This document shows positions 55,186 through 61,574 of a stretch of DNA of 64,000 nt, in pieces. A program made the position numbers and the translations under genes. Origin of the DNA: CAKVOD01 sp964606505 (GTDB lineage: Bacteria; Bacillota; Clostridia; Christensenellales; UBA1242). Location: NCBI GenBank assembly GCA_964606505.1, contig CAZSGM010000004.1, forward strand, positions 77,832 through 141,831, given 5' to 3'. The number at the start of each line of letters is the position of its first letter. The stretch's first letter is position 1. Below the pieces are notes generated by a model. The model saw only the letters and a list, made by a program, of their open reading frames with translations, did no database searches and had not been told where the DNA came from.

Positions 55186-58100
55186 ATGAAAACAATTAAA
55201 AAAAGAAAATCCTTAGGCGCAATTGCTTTGGCGCTTGCTGTAGTGTTCTTGCTTGCGCAAGCACTTTTGTACGTGCCTGCTTGGGTTCAAGACGGCATTA
55301 AGAGTTACGCCGGCGCCTCTGAACTGACTGAGTTTACGCAACAAATTAATGTTACGAACGGAAACTTTGACTCAAGGTCAGGGTCAGGAAGCATCCGCAC
55401 GCCATCTAGCTGGACAGTGATTGAGGACGACGCTTCGGAATCACTTGTTAAGGCAGGCGTAATTGATGTTTCGACTACAAACTTTGAAAAGAACAAAGAG
55501 GACTACGGACTTACAATTAACCCTGAGAAACAAACAAACTCTCCCGACAACTACATTCTTATGATTAACTCGGAAGACGACACAACTTCTTATGGTTACA
55601 AGTCATCTACAATCTCGCTTGAAGCGGACAGTTATTATGCTATTAGTTTCTCCGCTTTGACGCAACTTAAAAATAGTTCGGGCTTCTCTGCTTACCTTAG
55701 CGGTCTCGACATTGAAAAGAGCGCACTCAACTCATTCGTTTGCATTCAATCAAGCGCTTGGAACACATACACATTCTTTGTGAAAACTGGACTAAGCAGC
55801 GTTGACGTAAACCTTGAATTGTGGCTTGGTACAAATACTAAGTTCCAAAACGCAAGCGGCGCGGTGTTCTTTGATAACGTTAAAGCGACAAGATACACTG
55901 AAACAGCTTACGAGACAGCTTACAAGGGTACAACAGCAAAAGAAATCAGCCTTGAACAAGAAAACCTTGACAAGATTGCTAACTCTGGCTTTGAGGACGG
56001 AGCAACAGGCTGGACACGCACAACCGCAAACAGCCCTAGCAACGCAGTTTCAGGTATAACAAGTTTGTCTGCAAACGGCTTCAGCACAGAAACGACAAAA
56101 ATTGACACTGCCCCTTCTACTAATATGCGCAACGCATACGAAAGCGTTGGCGGCACATTCACAAGTGAAAGAAACCAATTCGGACTGTTTATGAACAACA
56201 TTGTTGAGACTGCAACATCGTACGCGTCAGACGTGTTCACAGTAGACAGATTTGAAATACTTGCAGTTTCTGTTTGGGTTAAAACAGGCGCACTTTCCGA
56301 AAACGGCGCTTCAATCAAGTTGGTTGAAGATGTCGCAGACGACAAAACGCCTACTTACTCAAGCGAATTTACAAATGTTACGACTAACTCTTACACAAAC
56401 GTATTTACAAACAACTGGGCTCAATACACATTCTATGTTAAAGGAAACCCATTCAAATCAGTTGATTTAAAACTTGTGCTTAGCCTTGGTACTAGCGACG
56501 CAGAGACTCGCGGTTACGCGTTCTTTGATGAAATTAGGACTACCGCTTTGACGGTTAACCAATACGCGAACGCAAGCACTGGCACATACCTAAAGACGCT
56601 CTCACTTGCAAGCCTTGACTCACTTGACATTGCAAATGGCGCGTTCAACTTGACCGCTGACGGCGAAAAGATTGACGGCGTTTACGCTCCTAGCGACTGG
56701 ACTTTGTCAGACGACTCGACTGTCGACGGAAAATACAGCGGAATTATCAACACTAAATCAGAATACTTTGACGCTAACAAGGTTAACTATGGCGGCGTTA
56801 AAAACCCAGGGCTCATCAACGGTAACTACAACGGACTTGACGTTAGCCAAGTTTCAAACAACATTTTGATGATTTACAACCCAACACTTGGACACCAAAC
56901 TTTCACAAGCAGCGAATACTCTGTTCCTGCTGACGGGACTTACAAGATTACGTTCTACGCTCAAGTTTCTACTGGCACAACATGTGCTGAAGTTAAAGTC
57001 TTGAACGGCACAACAACAATCGGCGAATTTGTTGTTACAAGCAACGAATGGACTAAGTACACTGTTTACATCAAAAACGGCGCGAACGCGAACAATGTTT
57101 CGTTTGCCCTCTCACTCGGAAGCGAGGACAGACCTTTAACGGGACACGCATTCTTCGATAACTTCGTTTCTGAATCGACTGAAGACGATGTTTACACGAT
57201 TGAAAACAGCAAAACAACAATTGCTTGCGACCTTGCGGACGAAAACTTCTTGGTTGCTGGCGATTATACAAACGGGGTTGCAAAACCTTACAGATACACC
57301 GGCGCTAATAACTCAATTGAGGACGCAAGCATTGTTGCGGGGATTATGAGCGCTAGTGAAAACGAACTTGGACTTGACCTAGTTTCTGAAGACGCTAAGT
57401 CGGACAACCGCTTAGTTATCCACAGTCCAAACGACACATACTACTCATTCACTTCAAATTATTCTTACACGTTTAAGGCAAGTTCTTACTACGTTGTAAG
57501 CGTTACACTTAAGACTCTTGGGCTTGCTCAAGACGAAAACAACAAGACACTTGACAGCGACAAAAACGCTATTAAATATGGCGCATTCATTGAACTTGCT
57601 GGACTTAACGCTAAATCAGCAGCACTTGACACGGACGAAAAGTACATTACTTACAAGTTCTACATCAAGACAGCCGACGCTGAAACAACCAGCAACATCA
57701 CAATCAGCCTTGGTGCTAGCAACGCACTCACTCGCGGCTCAGTTGCAGTAAGTAACATTGCGATGGTTGAGTCAACCGAGGATGAATACAAAGAAAGCGT
57801 TGACAAACTCGACGGCGCGGTTGCAAGCGCAGTTGACCTTACAAACGGCGCTGAGGACGAAAAAGACGACGACTCAACTGCTAGCCGTCCACAACTTGAA
57901 CTCGTTGACATCGCAGGAATTGTTATTGTGGTTGCCCTCTTGATTGCAATCATCGGTACAATTGTTAGACAAACAATCAGAAAGAGACGCAACAACAAGA
58001 CTGTTAAGGTTACAAACTCTTACGATAGAAACGGCGGCGCTGCTGGAAAATCACAAGCGCAAGTTGAAAGCAGACTCAACGAAGTTAAGGAAGAAATTAA

Positions 58101-58305
58101 ACGCCTTGACTCGGTTATCTCCGCGTTGACTAATGCTCAAAACGATCTGCTTGCTAAACGTGAAGCAACAACCGACACAATCGAGAGCGAAAAACTTCTC
58201 AAGCAACTTGACAAGGTTTCACGCGAACTTGATTACGAACTTGACAATATGAACTCAGTTAAGAAAGAGCGCGACTTGCTCACAAGTATGCTTAAAAACG
58301 AATAA
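55186..58305 (+). CDS. Large membrane-anchored surface protein with four ectodomain repeats and intracellular coiled coil
   Basis: About 1039 residues. A signal segment (LGAIALALAVVFLLAQALLYV) is followed by four divergent repeats of roughly 200 residues. Each repeat runs: N-G-x-F, P-S-S-W-T-type stretch, GIIDT-type, YGxxxNP, NNILMIxNP, then a YYxISFxA-type strand and GHAFFDNF-type end. This pattern recalls jelly-roll carbohydrate-binding modules. A single helix (IAGIVIVVALLIAIIGTIV) near residue 905 and a cytoplasmic coiled coil (RLNEVKEEIKRLDSVISAL onward) end the protein. ATG 55186 follows AAGGTG; the GTG three codons earlier lies inside that site. A strong terminator closes the gene. The ligand is unknown. 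Confidence 0.8.
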   Translation: MKTIKKRKSLGAIALALAVVFLLAQALLYVPAWVQDGIKSYAGASELTEFTQQINVTNGNFDSRSGSGSIRTPSSWTVIEDDASESLVKAGVIDVSTTNFEKNKEDYGLTINPEKQTNSPDNYILMINSEDDTTSYGYKSSTISLEADSYYAISFSALTQLKNSSGFSAYLSGLDIEKSALNSFVCIQSSAWNTYTFFVKTGLSSVDVNLELWLGTNTKFQNASGAVFFDNVKATRYTETAYETAYKGTTAKEISLEQENLDKIANSGFEDGATGWTRTTANSPSNAVSGITSLSANGFSTETTKIDTAPSTNMRNAYESVGGTFTSERNQFGLFMNNIVETATSYASDVFTVDRFEILAVSVWVKTGALSENGASIKLVEDVADDKTPTYSSEFTNVTTNSYTNVFTNNWAQYTFYVKGNPFKSVDLKLVLSLGTSDAETRGYAFFDEIRTTALTVNQYANASTGTYLKTLSLASLDSLDIANGAFNLTADGEKIDGVYAPSDWTLSDDSTVDGKYSGIINTKSEYFDANKVNYGGVKNPGLINGNYNGLDVSQVSNNILMIYNPTLGHQTFTSSEYSVPADGTYKITFYAQVSTGTTCAEVKVLNGTTTIGEFVVTSNEWTKYTVYIKNGANANNVSFALSLGSEDRPLTGHAFFDNFVSESTEDDVYTIENSKTTIACDLADENFLVAGDYTNGVAKPYRYTGANNSIEDASIVAGIMSASENELGLDLVSEDAKSDNRLVIHSPNDTYYSFTSNYSYTFKASSYYVVSVTLKTLGLAQDENNKTLDSDKNAIKYGAFIELAGLNAKSAALDTDEKYITYKFYIKTADAETTSNITISLGASNALTRGSVAVSNIAMVESTEDEYKESVDKLDGAVASAVDLTNGAEDEKDDDSTASRPQLELVDIAGIVIVVALLIAIIGTIVRQTIRKRRNNKTVKVTNSYDRNGGAAGKSQAQVESRLNEVKEEIKRLDSVISALTNAQNDLLAKREATTDTIESEKLLKQLDKVSRELDYELDNMNSVKKERDLLTSMLKNE

Positions 58306-58350
58306 TCTACTTTGAAAGTATAAATTATTAAAGCGGATAATTCAATTAAA

Positions 58351-58388
58351 AAGATACGGAATATAAGTTATTCCGTATCTTTTTTTTT
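58351..58388 (+). terminator. Strong terminator after the 55186 gene
   Basis: AGATACGGAATA and TATTCCGTATCT form a perfect 12-bp stem with a five-base loop, followed by eight more T. Confidence 0.95.
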
Positions 58389-58621
58389 GTTAAACTCTGC
58401 CATTCAATGAACTCTGCCATTCAATAATTTGGCACAAAACATAGCCATTCAATAAATCGCCGCGCTAAACCACCACTCATTCCCAATATCACTCGCCCAC
58501 TTTGATACACTCTCCTAAAACGAAAAAAGCGCACCCAGTCAAGCGAAGTAAACACCAAAGTGATACTTCACAAAACGGATACGCTTAATATATAACATCT
58601 ATTTCAATGTAAAACCCGAAC
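58389..58621. other. Intergenic, no gene seen
   Basis: Mixed-composition DNA between the terminator and the 19-bp array. CATTCAATAAA or CATTCAATGAA variants recur three times around 58400-58455. No gene or promoter is identified. Confidence 0.45.
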
Positions 58622-58808
58622 ATTTGAGTGCGTTGCAACTAATTGCGTACGTTGCAACCACTTAAGTGCGTTATAAGTATCTAGCGCGAAACCACGTGAG
58701 CACATTGTAATTATTTAGTGCATTGTGATTGTCTGGCACATAGCACTCATTTTAGCATATTACAATTTTTTAGTGCGTACAAACTATTTTTGCACATTGT
58801 AATTATTT
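58622..58808. repeat. Degenerate 19-bp tandem array (about ten units)
   Basis: About ten units of 17-20 bp with an approximate consensus TTAGTGCATTGTAATTATT. For example TGAGCACATTGTAATTATT (58697), TAGTGCATTGTGATTGTC (58716) and TTGCACATTGTAATTATT (58790). It lies 24 bases downstream of the GNAT-like gene stop. Units are too diverged and too close for CRISPR. Confidence 0.65.
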
Positions 58809-58831
58809 AGCGAACAAGTAAACTGTTGCCT

Positions 58832-59956
58832 TTATTCAATGCTTTTAAAGTATGAGCGGCGGCGCTTATGTTGTTCGCGCTCGTAGTTGTGCCACATATT
58901 TTGGACTGCGAGATTGTCCTCAAGGTTGAGGTTTGTTTCGCAGTAACCAATCCCCCTATTTATAAAGCGGGTCATAAGTTCATTGAAAATAATAGCATTC
59001 AACCCCTTGTTTTGGTACTCGGTCTTAATGGAAACGAGCGCAAAGTCAATTTCCTTTGGCTTCTTAATCGCCTTAAGTAACTTCACAATCGTGTGCGGAT
59101 AAAGGTGCCCGCCTGACCCAACGAGCGCATTCGACAGCGACGGCAACGTAAGTGCGTACGCAACAGGTTTGTCATCCTTGTCAACAACAAGCACCATAAG
59201 CTCAGTGTTAAGCGCAACACCAAACTGGCTCAAAATAAGTTGGCGCGTCTTTTTACTGAACGGAACAACGCCATAAAGTTGCCCATAACCCTCGTCGATA
59301 AGGTCAAAAACATCATCTCCGTACTTTTCAATAAACTGTTTTGTTTTCAACCCCTTCACAACGCGCAGGTCGTACTTTTCCAAAATTCGGTTCCCTATCC
59401 TCTCGTACCTTTCGTCAATGCTAGGCGGACAAGTGAGCCTGTACTCAACCCAATCAGCGTCCTTTTTAAACCCGTAGTTTTCAATGAGTTTTGGATAATA
59501 ATCGTAGTTGTATTGCGTCTCGTATGTACAAATTCGGTCAAACCCCTCAATCAGCAATCCCTCTCTGTCAAGGTCGTTGAACCCAAGCGGTCCCACTATG
59601 CCATTAATCCCGCGTTCCTTCGCCCATCCCGAAACTGCGTCAAACAGCGCGTTCGCAACCTCTTGGTCGTCGATTGAGTCAAACCTTGTAAACCTAACAA
59701 GCTTGCAGTCGTGCAACCTGTTGTATGTGTTCTGAATAATTCCCGCAATCCTGCCGACCGTTTCACCGTCGCGCTTTGCAAGGAACATAACCACCTCACA
59801 CTCCTCAAACGACGGGTTCTCGCTCGGCGTAAACATATCAAGTTCATCCCCAAATAAAGTCGGCACATAGTAAGGACAACCCTTGTAAAGTTTGTTGACA
59901 AACTCGGCAAACTCTTTCAGTTGCTTTCTTGTTTTTACTTCTGTTATTTCTATCAT
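58832..59956 (-). CDS. GNAT-fold acyltransferase-like protein (YghO type)
   Basis: A 374-residue cytoplasmic protein of the GNAT-like group typified by YghO. It starts with a helical part (RKQLKEFAEFVNKLYKGCPYYVPTL), then FLAKRDGETVGRIAGIIQNTYN, and GPLGFNDLDREGLLIEGFDR. The C-terminal acetyltransferase core contains VVDKDDKPVAYALTLPSLSNAL and VSIKTEYQNKGLNAIIFNELMTRFINRGI, matching the acetyl-CoA loop region. The substrate is unknown. GAGGG precedes the ATG. Confidence 0.8.
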   Translation of the reverse strand: MIEITEVKTRKQLKEFAEFVNKLYKGCPYYVPTLFGDELDMFTPSENPSFEECEVVMFLAKRDGETVGRIAGIIQNTYNRLHDCKLVRFTRFDSIDDQEVANALFDAVSGWAKERGINGIVGPLGFNDLDREGLLIEGFDRICTYETQYNYDYYPKLIENYGFKKDADWVEYRLTCPPSIDERYERIGNRILEKYDLRVVKGLKTKQFIEKYGDDVFDLIDEGYGQLYGVVPFSKKTRQLILSQFGVALNTELMVLVVDKDDKPVAYALTLPSLSNALVGSGGHLYPHTIVKLLKAIKKPKEIDFALVSIKTEYQNKGLNAIIFNELMTRFINRGIGYCETNLNLEDNLAVQNMWHNYEREQHKRRRSYFKSIE

Positions 59957-60079
59957 TAAAACCCTCTTATATTAGCACAAGGCAGTCAAACATTTCAAAA
60001 AAAATGAAAAAACACTTTATACTATAATCGTAAAAATTATAATATATTTTACCAAATATTCCAAATAAAAGCAACAAGT

Positions 60080-60235
60080 TTGCCGCCAATTATCACAATT
60101 TCCGCTCCAAAATTCGGAAATTTTGCGCCACCAATTAATTATTCCGCCGCCTACATTTTTAATATGCCAGTTGCCATTAAATTGCGTTTTAACTTAGTTA
60201 TTTTGCCCCCCCCCACTAAATTATTTCGCCGCCCC
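60080..60235. repeat. Degenerate 21-bp tandem array that includes the end of the SLOG gene
   Basis: Seven or so units of about 21 bp of the type AATTATTCCGCCGCCTAC. One unit, AAATTATTTCGCCGCC (60217..60232), is the last coding bases and stop codon of the 60221 gene. A C9 tract (60206..60214) sits in the neighbouring unit. Confidence 0.6.
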
Positions 60236-60802
60236 CCTTTCGCCCACAACTTTTGCGACATTGATAATCATTTTCTTCTTTTTTACCGCGTACTCGTATG
60301 CAAGTTTTGTGCCGCTGCGGGGCGTTCTGCTAGCGTTAGTCGCCCTGCCCGTTTTGCGCGCTTCGGGCTTATAGTTTTCGTCGTAGTAAAGCACGCAGTA
60401 GTCGCAGTCGTCTATCATCGCTTGGTTTCGCTCAACATAACTCGCCCTCCCCGCTGTAAACTTCGCCTTGTGCTCCACCTCCTCGTCAAACGCCTGCAAC
60501 TCAACTTTTTCGCCAAACAACCGCAAGTACGCCGCCTCAAGTTTTTGCTTCCCACTCTCCAAAACACACGCTTCGCTCTTGCACGTGTAACAAAACCGCT
60601 TGACGCCCACGTACTTACTCTGCAACTCCGTAACAACCGCGTGGCACAGCGCGTCAAAGTCGCTCCTGCTGCCAAATAAAAAGGTTTCAACCCCACATTT
60701 GCAAATCAAGTCCTCAACAACCGACTGCACAACTTCCCGCAACTCTTCCGTAATATAAACATTCCTGTGCCCTATAAATGCGCACTTTTTATGTGTATCC
60801 AT
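60221..60802 (-). CDS. SLOG-superfamily (DUF1273-like) protein
   Basis: About 193 residues of the Rossmann-like SLOG fold. CAFIGHRNVYITEELREVV gives the first strand and loop, FLFGSRSDFDALCHAVV the second, and RNQAMIDDCDYCVLYYDEN and SGTKLAYEYAVKKKKMIINVAK complete the core. SLOG proteins bind or act on nucleotide-derived ligands and occur in stress and anti-phage systems. ATG 60802 was chosen over 60817 because GGAG lies ten bases upstream of it. It is divergent from an XRE regulator with a 176-bp shared spacer. Confidence 0.75.
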   Translation of the reverse strand: MDTHKKCAFIGHRNVYITEELREVVQSVVEDLICKCGVETFLFGSRSDFDALCHAVVTELQSKYVGVKRFCYTCKSEACVLESGKQKLEAAYLRLFGEKVELQAFDEEVEHKAKFTAGRASYVERNQAMIDDCDYCVLYYDENYKPEARKTGRATNASRTPRSGTKLAYEYAVKKKKMIINVAKVVGERGAAK

Positions 60803-60978
60803 AATAAAAAACTCCATTAGTATTCAAAATAAATACCTACAGTAATCATTATAACACATTTTTATGTTTGTGTGTATTCATTTTGCGAAAATTGCGCAAA
60901 ATTTATGTATGTAACCTTTCTGCTAATGCAAAATACTAATTTATAATACCTTTAATTGTAAATATTATGGAGTACGAT

Positions 60979-61278
60979 ATGAATATTAATGAAGTTTTAT
61001 CACGAATTGGATATATAAGAGGCAAGGCAAACTTGTCGGCGCGCGAGGTTAGCCAGCGAATTGGTATGAGCCCGCAGTATGTTGCGCAACTTGAGAGCGG
61101 AAGAATACCGCTGACGATTGAGAAATTGTTGTTGATACTAGAGGTCTGCGACTTCCCGATTGAAAGGTTTTTCAGTTCCGACATAGAGGACTACGAAATA
61201 AACAATGAGTTAAAAGCGTTGATTGAGGAACTGCCCCGCAGCAAGAAATTAAACCTAATCGAGTTTATTAAAAACTAG
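60979..61278 (+). CDS. XRE-family transcriptional regulator
   Basis: A protein of about 99 residues. The HTH spans residues 5-65: VLSRIGYIRGKANLSAREVSQRIGMSPQYVAQLESGRIPLTIEKLLLIL. A short acidic helix pair follows (ELKALIEELPRSKKLNLIEFIKN). The ATG at 60979 has GGAG six bases upstream; the ATG at 60967 overlaps that site. It is divergent from the SLOG gene and may control it. Confidence 0.85.
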   Translation: MNINEVLSRIGYIRGKANLSAREVSQRIGMSPQYVAQLESGRIPLTIEKLLLILEVCDFPIERFFSSDIEDYEINNELKALIEELPRSKKLNLIEFIKN

Positions 61279-61432
61279 GTGTTCCTTTTTTATCTAGGTA
61301 TTTCCCTTTTTAACCTAAGAGTTCCTTTTAACATTAGGTGTTCCCTTTTTTAGCCTAGATTTTGCCCTTTAAAACCTAGGTATCGTCCTGTAAAACTATC
61401 TGCTTAGCCCCCAAATAAGTGTCCTGTAAAAA
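61267..61432. repeat. Degenerate 21-bp tandem array starting at the XRE stop codon
   Basis: Six to eight units, such as AAAACTAGGTGTTCC, ATCTAGGTATTTCC, AACCTAAGAGTTCC, CATTAGGTGTTCCC and ACCTAGGTATCGTCC, follow one another every 20-22 bases. The first unit contains the final Asn codon and TAG stop of the XRE gene. Confidence 0.7.
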
Positions 61433-61443
61433 CGACCGCCTAA

Positions 61444-61479
61444 TGAAAAAAAACGGTAACCTTACCGTTTTTTTTTCAT
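61444..61479. terminator. Bidirectional intrinsic terminator
   Basis: AAAAACGGTAA and TTACCGTTTTT form a perfect stem with flanking A and T runs of eight or more. It serves the XRE gene on the plus strand and the 61575 surface gene on the minus strand. Confidence 0.92.
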
Positions 61480-61574
61480 TAATACTTAATAAACATTTTA
61501 ACCAAACCACATTTATGCTAATTAATAGATTGCTTTTATTTTTATTAAATTGCATACGATTTTGCGTTCATTAG

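Noticed and set aside
58622..58808. Array as a CRISPR
   Set aside because: Units are contiguous 17-20-bp diverged repeats without spacers, and there are no cas genes.
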